Below are positions 1-12,753 of a stretch of 64,000 nucleotides of DNA, one piece after another. The stretch's first letter is position 1. Each line of letters opens with the position of its first letter. The notes below the pieces were generated by a model. It did not search any database. It saw only the letters and a list, made by a program, of their open reading frames with translations, and was not told the origin of the DNA. The stretch is from Ichthyophthirius multifiliis (taxonomy: Eukaryota > Ciliophora > Oligohymenophorea > Hymenostomatida): the NCBI RefSeq assembly GCF_000220395.1, contig NW_004086360.1:1-64000 (forward strand). Direction: 5' to 3'. A program made the translations under genes and the position numbers.

Positions 1-2020
1 ATTATAATCATTTTATAATATAATATCATTGTTAATATATATATAAAATCATTAATAAATATAAAAACAAAATGTTAAATTATTCTAATATTTTATATAG
101 ATAATATTATAGTCTTATTCAGTATTTTTTATAGATTCAGAATATGTGTTTATTATCTTTATTTTTATAAGCATAGTTTTTTATAATATAATAATTAAAT
201 ATGAATATAATGATATTTCTTTCAATCACATAATTATACTTTATTCTTATATTTATAAACATATATCCCATTATTATTATAAACTTTGCCATAAACATTT
301 TCAATTCAATAATTTTAATTATTTATTCTTATATTAACTTCACAAAATCATTTTTTTTATTATTAAATTATATGATTTTTAATTCTTTTATTATATTTTT
401 TATTTTTCATTTTATTTAGCATAAAATAAATTGCTTATTAATACAATAACAAATAATTATATTGGGAAAATAATAGTAATAATAATATATGTAATACTTA
501 AATCGAATTAAACATATGAAATGTATTAAAATCATAAATAAGAATTTAATTTTAATAAAAATTTATACAATATACTATACTTGAATTTTTTTAAATAAAC
601 AAAAATAAAGCATAGAAAAATTTGTAAAAAACGTTATAAATTTTTTAAATAAGATTAAATGGAATTATTAAATAATATTAAATATAAACAATGTCTTATA
701 ATGAATTTTTTTTTATTTTTATTAAAATATAAATATTAAAATTTCTATTTAAATTAACAATTTTAAAAATTATTTATATAAAATTAATAAAAATAAATAA
801 TATTTATTATTTAAATATTTTATTTACTATTTTATAAAAATTTATTATTAATACTAATTTTTTTTTTTTTTTTTTCTTGTTTAAAAAATAAAATATAAGG
901 GAAATGAAAAAAACATATATTAATTAATAATTAAAAATTTATCCTTCATAATATATCAAAACAAATAAACTAAATAAAAAAATATTAGGGGTAATAAATC
1001 CAATATCAACTAATAAAAATCAAAGTTTGGAAAAATTAAATATATAATTAATACCATAAATACAGAAATTAGAAATTAATAAATAAAAATAAGAGGTAAA
1101 TTAAAAATGTTTTATAGAAAGACATTTAACAAATGCTTTTATATTTAATAGTGATACAAATAATGAATTAATATATGAATTATTTAAAATATTAGAAGAA
1201 ATTTTTGAAAACTAGGAGTTTCCGTAAAATTTAAAAAAAAATTAAAAGAATTTGAAATTGAAAAAGAATAAATTAAAAAGTTTAAAATTTAAAAAAAGAC
1301 AAATGAAAGAATATATTGAGAAAACAAATGAAGTTATAAAAATAAATTTATATATAAAAAAATATTCATGTTAATAAATATAAATATAAATTTAAATTAT
1401 ATTATTAATTTCATTTATATATAATAATTTAAAATTAGAAAAATTAAATAGAATAGAATGATATAATATTAAATGAATAATATACTTTAATTGATATTTG
1501 GAATATATATATATAAAAAAAAGAAATATAAATAAATACAAAAATGTTAAATTTGCAATATTTCAAAGAATTTTTAATATAAATAGGAATAAAAAATATA
1601 TAATTAATAAAAAAAGTATCTTTTGAATTATAAAACAAAATTAATTAAAATATAATAAATATGCAAAAATTTATAGATAAATTTTAATAATATTAATAAG
1701 AAAACTAAAAAGTTTATTATATATTAAGTCATAATGCACTTTAATAAAGAAATTATACTTTAAATATTTATTAAGAATAATTTAAAGTATAAAATAAAAA
1801 AAAAATATTTGAATATTTTAAAAAAAAATATATATTTATAAATATAAATAAATATATATTTATATTTAAAATTTTTTATTATATTTTCTTAATATATATA
1901 TGTTCTTGTACATCTTTCTATTTTTTTTTTCTATTTAATATTTTTTTAAATATATAAAAGGAAAAATATTAAAACTTAAAATAATAAGTTAATTTATAAT
2001 AAGAATAAGAATAAATTTGT
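1..2020. other. AT-rich region with coding-like remnants, no resolved gene
   Basis: Almost pure A/T. The only protein-like stretch is about 1110-1320 on the + strand. Read with TAA/TAG as Gln it gives an acidic, Leu/Lys/Glu-rich peptide (for example NNELIYELFKILEEIFENQ) that ends in TGA near 1318, with a further frame continuing after it. No start codon or complete exon set could be built. It may be the end of a gene outside the window or a relic. The hydrophobic I/Y/F-rich frames at 146-337 (+) and 1444-1638 (-) are what random AT sequence gives and are not supported. Confidence 0.4.
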
Positions 2021-3535
2021 ATGGATTATTTATTAGAATTAAAAGAAAAAAAGAAGATATTTATATTTTAGAAATAGAGGATTTTTTAGAAGAAAAAAAA
2101 AATTATTTTAATAAAAAATAATACATATAAAGAAATTTAATTACTATAAGAAAGTATTTAATTACTTGAAAATTAAATTTTAATATAATCTCTAAAAATA
2201 AATTATATTTATGAACTTATTTAATAAAAATTAAATGAAAAAATATCTTAAAGAGATTCTTTATTAATTTAATAGCGATTTTTTTATAAAATTCTTGAAA
2301 AAAACCTATATAAATATAATTCTTTGCAAGAATTTGAAATTCTTTTATAAAATATTTAATAAATTCATGAAGAAAAGCATCTTGTTTTAATTTTTTTTTA
2401 TAATTTTTTTATTAAAGATAAGGAAGAATTTAAATAACACAAGTTTTGTATTTTAGATATAGGAGATTTTTTGTACAAATAAAATTATTTTGAAAACGAA
2501 GTTTAAATAATATTAAAATTTATAAAAAAATATAAGAAAAATATTAATTAAATCCCTAACAAAAATTGAAAATGTAAATATTGGAATAAGGAATAAAAAT
2601 AAAATAAAAAAATATGAAATTGAAAAAGAAATATTTTAAAAAATCAAAGAAAAAATAACACATTGTTAAGAAAAAAAAACTTATATGATAAAAAACAAGC
2701 ATAAATGAATTTATTGTTTGATTTTTAAATAAAAATTATTAAAAAAATATAAGATAAATTTGAAGAAAACAATAAAAAATTAAAAAATTTAATAAAATTT
2801 ATCCTTTTAGAAAAATAAAAAGACTAAAATGAAATAAAAGAAGTTTAAAAAGAAGAAGATGAAAAATATAATAATATTTTAGAAAAAATTACTTTTTTTA
2901 TTTTTAATAAGAAGGCGAAGAAATTCCGTTAGATTTAAAGATGAATTTGCATTAAAGAAAATAAGAAAAAATAAAGTTTTAGAAATCGTTAAAAATAAAT
3001 AAACTTCCATTTCTTATAAGTTTTAAGATAATAATTACTATAATGATAAAAATGATGTTTTGAAAATTATTAATTTATTCGAATAATAAAATTAAGAAAA
3101 TCAAATTCAATCGAATAATAGTATATCTAATATAAAATAATATTCATTTTAAAACGAAAAAAATAATCTTTTTAATCTGTAAATAAATAAAGTTTAATTA
3201 AAAGTCCATAAGAAATATATCCATAAGACAATATTGATGAAATATTTAATTATATTAATAAAAATTCTTAAATCATAAATTAATAAGATGAACAAAATAT
3301 TTATAATGAAAATTTAACAAATAATTCCTTTTTAAAAAAAGATGACTAATTTTTTTCTCAAAATACAAATTCAATTGAATATTAATAAAAATAACATTAA
3401 ATACAAGAAAAAGATATAAAATAAAATAATTTTAAATACGGACAATAAATTCATGAATAAAAACAAGGAAAATTTGATTAATATATAATTAATTTTCCAT
3501 AAAATTTTTTTAAAGATTTCCCATTATATTATTGA
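2021..3535 (+). pseudogene. Unrecognised Lys/Gln/Asn-rich protein gene, frame broken several times
   Basis: An ATG at 2021 opens a long TGA-free, Leu/Glu/Gln/Lys-rich frame that includes a segment reading KFCILDIGDFLYKQNYFENE. Coding character then moves between frames near 2570, 2700, 2930 and 3200 and ends in a Gln/Asn-rich tail closing with FFKDFPLYY and TGA at 3533-3535. One switch (near 3180) is explained by a very short GTA...AG intron; the others sit at poly-A runs. It is either a real gene with homopolymer sequencing errors or a decaying pseudogene. The composition suggests a coiled-coil protein. No family was recognised. The DUF2237 gene starts only about 70 bp downstream. Confidence 0.4.
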
Positions 3536-3602
3536 AAAAAAATTAATTTAAATAAAAAATAAAAAATATACAAAATAAAAATATACAAAATAAAAAATAC
3601 AT

Positions 3603-4065
3603 ATGTAATTTAAATAAGCATTAAACGTTTTATAAAAACCTTTAGAATTATGTTGTAATAGCCCAAAAACAGGATTTTTTAGAAACGGTTTTTGTCATAC
3701 AAATTAATTTGATTAAGGAAGACATGTTATATGTGTAAAAGTAAATGATAAATTTCTTTAATTTTCCAAAATGAAAGGAAATGATTTAATTACACCAATC
3801 GCTGAACACAATTTTCCAGGTTTAAAAGATGGCGATTGTTGGTGTTTATGTGCTTTAAGATGTATTTTTATAATTATATTTTTTTATTTTTTATAATAAA
3901 ATAAAAGGGTTGGAAGCTTTTGAGGCTGGAGTTGCCCCTTATGTAAATTTAAATGCCACACATTTAAAAGCCTTAGAATTTATTAAATTAGAAGATCTTT
4001 TAAAATATGATTTAAACAAAGTTGACAATTGGAAATAAACAATTTCATTTAAGGCTGATAAATGA
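3603..4065 (+). CDS. DUF2237 family protein
   Basis: Two exons, 3603-3861 and 3908-4065, separated by a 46-bp GTATTT...AAG intron that splits a Trp codon, encode 138 aa. The sequence matches the small DUF2237 family well known from bacteria: NVLQKPLELCCNSPKTGFFR near the N-terminus, GDCWCLCALRWLEAFEAGVA across the intron, then ATHLKALEFIKLEDLL. The conserved Cys and Trp positions and the family's usual length of about 120-140 aa are kept. The molecular function of the family is not established. The ATG at 3603 is chosen because conserved sequence begins a few codons later. The gene is intact and sits between a damaged gene and a sorting nexin, all on the + strand. Confidence 0.85.
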
Positions 4066-4326
4066 TTTTTTTTGTTTATTTTAATACCTTTTATTTTTTA
4101 TAAATTATGTATAATATAATAATTTAAATTATGCTTTTTAATATATAGTTTTATTAAGTATAATTTTCATTTTTTATGTCATTTTTTTTTTTTTTCTATA
4201 TTATCATAACCTAATATAAAGATATTTAAGAATTTTTTTTAATTTAATAAATATAAAAAATATATAAAATTAATTTTAATTTTGTGTATAAATAAATAAA
4301 TATACTATTAACAAAAAATTAAAAAA

Positions 4327-4509
4327 ATGGAAAAATAATAATATATTGAAGAAAACATAATAAATAAATTATATGATTATGAATACTTTATAAAATATGT
4401 TTAAAATTCAACAAATAATTGTAAAAAAAATAGAATTCTTTAAAAATTAAAATAAAAAAAGTCGGAGATGATTGGCTAGATGTTATTTCTTTTGAAGAAA
4501 CAAAATTTG

Positions 4510-4544
<35 letters not shown>

Positions 4545-5820
4545 ATGAAAAATAAAAGTTAGTATAATCATTTTAAAAAGATGTCAAATAAGGCAATTTC
4601 GATTATTAAAGATTAAATGAACTTCTAACTAATTTAAGATTTTCATTACAATAAGATTATTAAACAGAATAATTTTAATTAGGCGATATATAACCATAAC
4701 TATTTTAAACATAAAACAATATATAAATGGCAAATAATGAGACTTAAAATCTAGAAAATTAATAATAAAAAGAACATGAAAAAACGAATAATTAAGAAGA
4801 AATAAAAATTGAAAAAAATATATAAAGTTATTAATTTTCATGTTAAAAAATAAATACAAATACATTATTTGAAAAAGAAAATATTGAATGTTAAATTTTA
4901 AAGTATATTTTATTAAAAAGAAAATATTATTAAGTTTATTTTAATAAAAAAATCTTTTGTTAACAAAAAAGTTATGAAAAATTGGATGCTGGCCTATTTA
5001 AAAAATAATATATACTATATACAATATAAACAATAAATACAAACTGGATAGTAAAGAGAAAATTTAAAGATTTTTAATGGATTTCTGATATTTTATAAAG
5101 ATTATTTCCTTAATTATGTGTAAATAAATAAAACAATTTTTTTTTTTTTAAAAAAAAAGAAATAAATATAATTAAAAAAGATACCTCCCATTCCAAAAAA
5201 AAATTCGAGAAAACTTTTATAACCATAATCTTAAAATAAAAGAATGGCTTTTTTGTAAATGTTTTTGAATAAACTTTTATGTATAGAAGAAATAAAATGT
5301 TGTTAATATTTAGAGTATTTTTTATAAGAAAAAAATGAAAAGGAATTCAATTAAATAAAAAAAAATCTGAAAAGATATAAAAGCCTACTAAATATTATTA
5401 AATATAAACTTTAAATGGATTTGTATTTATCTTATCTTATTTTTTTAAAAAAATAAAAAAGGGAGATTATCATATTAATTCATAAACTGATGAATTTATT
5501 AAAAATACTGAATAATATTTAAATAATTCAGAAAAAATATATAAAAAATTAAGAGAATCTTTCAAATAATTAATTGTTGATTTTGATTAAATATCAAGTA
5601 CTCTTTTTAATATTGGAGATAATTTTACTTAATTACAATAATATACATCTAATTATAATTAATCTTAATATTATAATGTATTTTAATTTATTTTAGTTTA
5701 ATTTCTAAATTAAAATAAAAATAATAATAATAAAAAAAGAATATGTATTTAGAATCAATATATTAAAATTTAATAAAATGATTATTACTTGGGGGTTTAT
5801 TAATTTTCTTAAAAAATAAT

Positions 5821-5899
<79 letters not shown>

Positions 5900-6629
5900 G
5901 TAATAATTTTAATGGATAAATATAATTAATATAAGATAACTTTTCAATATGGTTTAAATTTTATAATAAGGAAATTATATAAATGAAAAACGTAAATAAT
6001 TTTCATTCTTAAAATATTAATATTATTTATTTTTAGTTAATAAATTAAAGAAATTAGTCATAAAAAGATTATTTTTATATATAATAAAAATTATTAAATA
6101 AAAAAGAAAAACTATTCTATTATAAAGATATTAATAAATGGTAAATTAATAATAATACAATTGATAAATAATAATTATAAAAATTACTTTAAGATAAAAA
6201 TTTAGCCTTTAATTATATGCTTCCGAATGTTTTTTTTTTTAATAAAATATAATTATAATTAACAAAAAAAAAAACAAAAAACAAAAATAGGAAACAGAAG
6301 AAGAATAAAATTTAGAAAAAATATTTGGTTTTTATAATAATTATACAGAAAATGAAATAAAAAAAACTTTTTATGAAAAAATAAAAGATTATTCTAACCA
6401 TTTTTGTAATTTCGGAAAAATATAATGTAATTATATTAGTGAAGTAATCATTTTTTTTAATTCTTTTTAAAATTAACTTTAATATTTATATCCTTTTTAA
6501 CTTTATATTTAGATGCATTTAATTTGGGCGGATTTAATGAGTATAGATTTTGGATTATAATAATTAAAATTAACTAAAGATTAATTAACATTAAGTAACT
6601 AATTGTTAAAAAGCCAGAAACAAATTTGA
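4327..6629 (+). CDS. PX-BAR sorting nexin
   Basis: A multi-exon gene for a sorting nexin, which would bind endosomal phosphoinositides and shape or sort endosomal tubules. After a Gln/Asn-rich N-terminus comes a PX domain: NWIVKRKFKDFQWISDILQR, then after a small intron PPIPKK, then RMAFLQMFLNKLLC and the closing LEYFL. A long helical BAR-like region follows, with an acidic NYTENEIKKTFYEKIKDYSN segment and the C-terminus LKLTKDQLTLSNQLLKSQKQ before TGA at 6627. At least seven tiny introns are needed; one contains the (AT)n tract at 5822-5896 and another a poly-A run. The frame slips at two nine-A runs (5195-5203 and 5357-5365) in compensating directions, so sequencing error is likelier than a pseudogene. 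Which sorting nexin subfamily it belongs to is unclear. Confidence 0.8.
5822..5896. repeat. (AT)n microsatellite
   Basis: About 37 uninterrupted AT dinucleotides. It lies inside a predicted intron of the sorting nexin gene (donor GTTTATT before it, acceptor TTTAG just after it at about 5900), so it does not interrupt the protein. Confidence 0.9.
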
Positions 6630-6989
6630 TGAAAAGTATACAATCTATAAAAGAAAGAATAAAATGTTTCCTAATGAATAAAATAAAAAGAATATTATAT
6701 GCTATTATATATTTATTAATAACTTTTAAACAATCTATTATTTAATACATTTTTTTTCTTTTATAAAAAATTAATATTTATAAATTTAATACAATATGAT
6801 TAATTTATTAAATTTTAAACAATTAAATATAAATATTATGATATTATAATTTATATAAGTATAATATTTTTTATTTTTATATGTGTTATTTATTATAAAT
6901 ATATATATTTTTTTTTCTATATTTTTTAACATTAAATAATAAATTAAAATAAAAAATTATATCTTATATATAAGACATATATTATTAAA

Positions 6990-8530
6990 ATATATTTATT
7001 TAGAATTCCAATAGGTTTTTATATTAATTTGTTTTTAAATCATAATTAGGTGGATTTGTATTGATATTTGTCATTTATTTTATTTTTAATTCAATAAACT
7101 AATTAAATTAAAAGCCTAAATCAATATATAAATCGTATATGTTTTTGTTACTTATATATAAAAGTTTATAATCCATATTATTTTAGGTATTATTCAAATT
7201 TTGATAGATTTATGACAATTCTACGAATATATTAACTAAACTTTATTTCAAGATCATTTATATAGCAATATTATAATATTTAATTTATAAATAATCGTTT
7301 TCAAATAAAACAAATGAAATTTAATATAAAGAATACATTTATATAAAATTAAAACCTTTTAATAACTATCATTGGTATAATTTAAAAATATTAAATACAA
7401 ATTTTATTTAAATATTTAACAAAATTTAGTATCAAAACTCTTTATATTTAAACGATATATTTATAATTTATTATAAAAAAAAGATATAAATTAAATAAGA
7501 TTCAATAATCTATATGGAATGTATACAAGCGCCTAATTTTCATTTTCTAATATGAAAAATTCATTAATTAGGGATTAAAATAATTAATGGAATTCTATAT
7601 AGAAGTATTATAAAAAATTTCCATATATAAGAAAAATAATATATACTAGCCATAAAAGTTTAAAAATCAATAGAAAAAAAAATAAGAGAATCCAGAAAAA
7701 CTATCTATTCTTTAAACAAATATTTTTTTTCATATTTGAAAATAAACAAGAATAATGAGAAAAGATTATTTAAATTAAATATAGCAAGAATTTATAACTT
7801 ATATTAATTATTTAAAGTGATGAATAATTAAATAATTTTTTACTAGAAATTATTAATAAGAATAGTAATTTAATAATTTTTTCTAATAATTATTCTAAAT
7901 AATAAATTTTAAGGTGGTAGTACTATTTATTAAACGAAAAAAAAAAAAACAATTTATTTAAATAATGGTTATGAAAAAAACTATAAACCTTTATATAAAA
8001 TAAATTAGTTTAATAAAATTAATATAATTTTTTTAAAAAATTATAAATTAAAAAAAAATATTTAAAGTCTATAAACTTTTTTAGTAAAATAACCAAAAAT
8101 AATAATAATAGACAAAATATAAACTAATTAATTTATTCTATCTAAAAAATAAAGATCTATATAACAATAAATAGCATCTAAAATAATAAATAAAAGAATT
8201 ATATTAAATATTAAAATAAAATAAATATGAATAAAAAATAATTATCTCCTTCCTAATCATAAAATTTAATTTAATATTTTAAACAAAAAAATATTTAATC
8301 TAGGGATTAAATAAATAATAAAATGTAATATTATTAATTTTATTATTTAGAATATATAAAATTTATAAAGTGTTTATAATTAATTATCAAATTTATTTAT
8401 ATTTATTTTTCATAAAAAGTTAAAACTTGGTAAATTTTTTAAAAATAAAAGAATTTCATAAATTTTTTAATTATTTAATAATTAAAATATAATTTAAATA
8501 TTATATTAAGTTATTATAAATTTTTATTGA
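6990..8530 (+). CDS. Probable ciliate membrane protein, unrecognised
   Basis: Protein-like + strand reading assembled over introns at 7015-7049 and near 7140-7186. It begins with a strongly hydrophobic segment (GGFVLIFVIYFIFNSIN) followed by a charged Gln/Asn/Lys-rich region that stays open for about 180 codons to about 7738. It then continues in another frame across an eight-T run at about 7727 (segments QGGSTIYQT and LNNGYEKNYKPLYKIN). The last readable frame ends in TGA at 8528-8530. One transmembrane segment plus a long polar tail resembles lineage-specific ciliate membrane proteins, but no domain was identified. The start codon is not resolved and the 3' part may belong to the next gene. 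Confidence 0.4.
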
Positions 8531-8589
8531 AAAAAAAAAAAAAAACATTGAAAATAATTATTATTAAAAATTAAATTACAAATAAAAAT

Positions 8590-9650
8590 AAAGCATTTAC
8601 CTTTAATAAACTCTTCCCCTATAAAAAATAGCTTATCATATTTAATAAATAATAGGAAACAAAAAAAAAATAGTATGACCAAATTGGGAAAACCTGATCA
8701 TACATACTTAAATTATTTTAATAGATATTTAAAAAATGTTAGTTTATTACATTCTTAGTATATAAATACAATCCCAAAAAATTTAAAAACCCCGAAAATA
8801 ATTAGAATAATAGACTGAATACTATTTTTGTAACCCAAAAGAAGATTTCTAATTAATATATCATATTATAAACAATAAATAATTTACGGATTCTATTGAA
8901 TTATATTAATTTCTTGATGATAGATTTTCAGGAATAATCTCTTAATAAAAAACAGTAAATTTATGTCATGAAATTCTACAACATTTTTGATTAATTCCCC
9001 ATTTTTTTTGGACTCCAGAAGATCAAAGACTTTCGTTAATAAAAACTTTTAATGTTTCTCTAAGTAAAAATAATAAAATAAATTTTAAAAGAAACAGAAA
9101 TATGATAAACAAGAAGCACTTTTAGGGATTACCAACAAACAAATGACAATATTGAATATTGCACTTTTTTTAAAGAATATTTTCATTTGTTACCTTTTTT
9201 AAATACATAAGATCTTCTCTAAAAAAATTCATTAAAAGTATTATTTTTCATAAATATGTATAATATACTAAGTATGATAATAACAAAAATAAAAGGTGAG
9301 ATATAAAAAAAACTTCTCGAAGATTTTAAAGCATATACATTTATAAAAATAATTTTATTTAATATTAGAAGATTTTAATTTAGATTATATATTATTGAGC
9401 ATGGAGTTTCAAGAAAAAAATAATAGTTTTTGAAAAGTATATATTTTAATGACATTCTATTATTAATTTCGAATCTATTATTGAAAATTCATTAAAAAAT
9501 CAACGAAAGTTTAGAAAATTTAAAAAGAGAAATAAAAATATTTTGGTAAAAATGCTTGTAAATTATTCAAGTTATTTTCCTGTGATTTCCCGAAAATTAA
9601 AAATTCAGTTTTCTATTATAGGCATTTTTTATTATTTAAATTATTGTAAA
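8590..9650 (+). CDS. DUF547-type protein with a DEP-like segment, frame interrupted
   Basis: Conserved protein sequence is readable but changes frame several times at A/T runs. Pieces in order: TKLGKPDHTYLNYFNRYLKN; an IPKNLKTP segment; QTEYYFCNPKEDF followed by ELYQFLDDRFSG, which resembles a DEP-type helical domain; a WTPEDQRLSLIKTFNVSLSK segment; then VLFFINMYNILSM and LYIIEHGVSR. The last two match the hallmark blocks of DUF547 (family patterns of the type FWINLYNxLVxH and LxxIEHGxLR). DUF547 proteins of plants and protists often carry DEP or glutaredoxin domains; their biochemical role is not settled. Start and stop are uncertain. Homopolymer errors or a decaying gene are both possible. 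Confidence 0.5.
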
Positions 9651-9939
9651 ATTAACATATTAAAATATATAAAGATATAAAAAAAAATATAATATTTTCT
9701 TTATTTTAAAATATTATTAAAAATTCGTATTTTATAAATTATTTGATGAAAATAAAACTATATTAAAATATATAGATGTATTAAATATTTTATTTTTTTA
9801 CAAAAAAAAAAAAACGCATACTTTTATATGTAAATTAAATAATTTGATATGATATACATAAAAAAAAAATCTTTTTTATTTTATATTTTTTTAGTAATAG
9901 TAATAATAATATTTTTTATTAAAAAATACTAATAAATAA
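9651..9939. other. AT-rich intergenic spacer
   Basis: Nothing recognisable. Poly-A and poly-T runs only; presumably the 3' end of the DUF547-like gene and the 5' flank of the methionyl-tRNA synthetase gene. Confidence 0.6.
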
Positions 9940-12620
9940 ATGGAAATTTCATTCCCCAAATATACAACAAAAATACAAGCTCTGATAGCTTCATCGACAT
10001 TATTCCATTCTTAAAAATAAATATAATTTTTCAAAGATGAAAGTAACTAAAAATAACTAAAATTAAATAAAATAAAATAAAAAAGATTTAGAAATTCCGC
10101 TTGAGCATTTAAAATAATAAAACGGAGAAATTATCTATGGTCTATCAGCTATATATCAATATATGTTAAATATTACATTAAACTGCCCATTATTTTCCGA
10201 TTTTTATTTTATATGTAACCAATTAGAAGTAAAAAAAATAAAAATAATAAATATTTTTAACTAAAAAAAAAAAAAAAAGAATAATAAAACCATAACTCAT
10301 TAGTCTTTAACAAAATTAAATTCTCTACTTTCCCATAGACTATATATAAGCGGTTAAAATGCAGGAGAACTTGATATATTAGCTTATTGTAGAATAAAAA
10401 AACACTCTTCCGATTAAATATAAAACTATACAAATATCCAAAAATGGTATAAAGAATGTTCAAATAAATTTGATTAAGTACTATCTTCAGCCGAATCTTA
10501 AATAAAACAAAAGGAAGTTAAAAAATTCCTAAAAGTCTAAAAACAAGAAGACTAATAAAAAGAATAAAAATAGTCTTAATAACCCAAAGAATAAAAAGAA
10601 AAACCTCAAAAAGCCCACAAACCAGAAAAAAAGAAGAATAAAAAAAAGCTCCTATAGCTCCCAAAATAGATACAATAGATCCTATATATAAGGCGAAATT
10701 TAACTCTTTAAGATTTGATAGATTGAATAAAGGACAACCTGTTCTTCCAAAAGATGGAGAAAGGAACATTTTGATTACTTCTGCACTTCCTTATGTAAAT
10801 AATGCTCCTCATTTGGGAACTATAATCGGCTGTGTTTTAAGTGGTGATGTTTTTGCCAGATACTGTAGATTAAGAGGTTACAATACTATCTATATCTGCG
10901 GAACTGATGAATATGGAACTGCTACTGAAATGAAAGCTTTATAAGAAGGATTAACTCCTCAGTAAATTTGTGATAAATATTTTAAAATTTAAAGAGACGT
11001 TTATTAATGGTTCGAATTAGATTTCGATATATTCGGTAGAACAACAACCGAAAAACACACTAAAATATCCTAAGATGTCTTCTTGAATCTTTATAATAAT
11101 AAATATATACTTGAAGATACTATGAAATAATCTTATTGTGCTTCCTGTAAGAGTTTCCTTGCTGATAGATATGTAAATGGAACTTGTCCTTTATGTAAAC
11201 ATGATGATTGTCATGGTGATTAATGTGACAAATGTGGCAAATTAATAAATCCTACAGAACTTATTGATGCCAAATGTACTATTTGCAAAAAGCCTTCAAA
11301 TATTGTAGAAACAAAACATTGTTTTTTAGATTTACCTTAATTAGAATAATAAATCGATAATTTTATTGATACGTAAAAATTAATTAATATATAATTAAAA
11401 TATATATATAAAGGCGTTCAAAAGAAGGCGGATGGTCTGAAAATGCAATAAAAACATCAAAACAATGGATAAAAAATGGTTTAAAAAATCGTTGTATAAC
11501 CAGAGATTTAAAATGGGGAACTCCTGTCCCTTTACCTGGTTGGGAAAATAAAGTAATGTATGTATGGTTTGATGCTCCTTTAGGATATCCCTCTATAACC
11601 GCAAATTTAGTTGACGAATGGGAAAAATGGTGGAAAAATCCTGAAAACGTAAAATTATATTAGTTTATAGGAAAAGATAATATTCCTTTCCATTGTGTAA
11701 TGTTCCCTGGAACTCTTTTAGGCACAAAATAAAACTGGACTTTATTACATAATATGTCCTCCTGTGAGTTTTTAAATTATGAAGATGGTAAGTTCTCAAA
11801 AAGACTAGGAACAGGTGTATTCGGGGATGATGCGTAAAATAGTGGAATTTCAGTTGAAATTTGGAGGTATTATTTACTTATTAATAGACCAGAATAGAGT
11901 GATACAACATTTTAATGGAACGATTTTTAAGCAAAAAACAATAATGAATTATTACCGAATATTGGTAATTTAATATAAAGAACACTTAAATTTGCCTATT
12001 CGAAATTTGATAAAAAAGTTCCAAAAGCAAATTTAAATGATATAAATAATGAAGATAAAAAATGGCTTGATTAAATCTGGAAACTATTTAAAGAATATAT
12101 TGATTGTTTTGAAAAAGTAGAGATTAAAAGTGCTTTAAAATTAGTTATGTAGATTTCTTCAGAATGTATATTTTTTTATATATGTATTAAATAAAAAATT
12201 ATAAATAAAGGTAATTGCTATATGTAAAAAAATGAACCTTGGAATAAAATTAATTAAGAAAATGGAAGATATTTAACTATTGTATTTATTTTAACTAATG
12301 CTATTAGATTTTTATCAGCTCTTTTTGAGCCTTTTATGCCTACTTTAAGTGCCAAAATAAACTTCATGCTCGGATTTGAATAAAGAAATGAATTCGATGA
12401 GCGTATTCTTTAACATATTTTGAAAGAAGATGATCCTATTAAAGGTATTTTAAGTTTAGTTCCTGCTGAATAACATTTAAATGAACCTATTCCTGTTTTT
12501 AGAAAATGTATTTTTTTTATATTTTTATTTTTCATTTTCATTTTTCATTTTTTAGTGGAAGATTGTGAAATTGAAGAATTCAAAAAAAGATTTAGTGGCT
12601 AATAAATATAGAAAAAATGA
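9940..12620 (+). CDS. MARS1: Cytosolic methionyl-tRNA synthetase with N-terminal GST-like domain
   Basis: Charges tRNA-Met with methionine in the cytosol. Six exons with introns at 10043-10085, 10229-10279, 11373-11413, 12166-12210 and 12508-12555 give about 817 aa once one missing A is allowed in the seven-A run at 10626-10632. The first about 170 aa resemble a GST-C-like domain ([20 protein letters not shown]), followed by a Lys/Gln-rich linker. The class I catalytic core starts with [16 protein letters not shown] (HIGH signature as HLGT). It continues with a Cys-rich zinc region (CASCKSF, CPLC, CDKCGK, CTIC), [29 protein letters not shown], and [12 protein letters not shown], the KMSKS loop. 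The anticodon-binding helical domain ends with a short tail; no appended C-terminal tRNA-binding domain is present. The - strand frame at 10518-10769 is a shadow of the linker. Confidence 0.95.
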
Positions 12621-12753
12621 TAAATATATTTAAATAAATAACTTTTTAAATATAAATATTATATTTTTTTTAACAAAAAATAATAATAATATATATATAT
12701 AAAAAAAAAAACTTTATTTAAAAATAAAATTTTATTTCTTTTTAAAAATAAAA

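Noticed and set aside
5822-5896. (AT)n as a hairpin terminator or origin
   Set aside because: It lies inside a predicted intron between in-frame exons of the sorting nexin gene; a microsatellite is the simpler reading.
10518-10769. - strand frame antisense to the MetRS linker
   Set aside because: Shadow of the Lys/Gln-rich + strand linker; the + strand continues into the conserved synthetase core.
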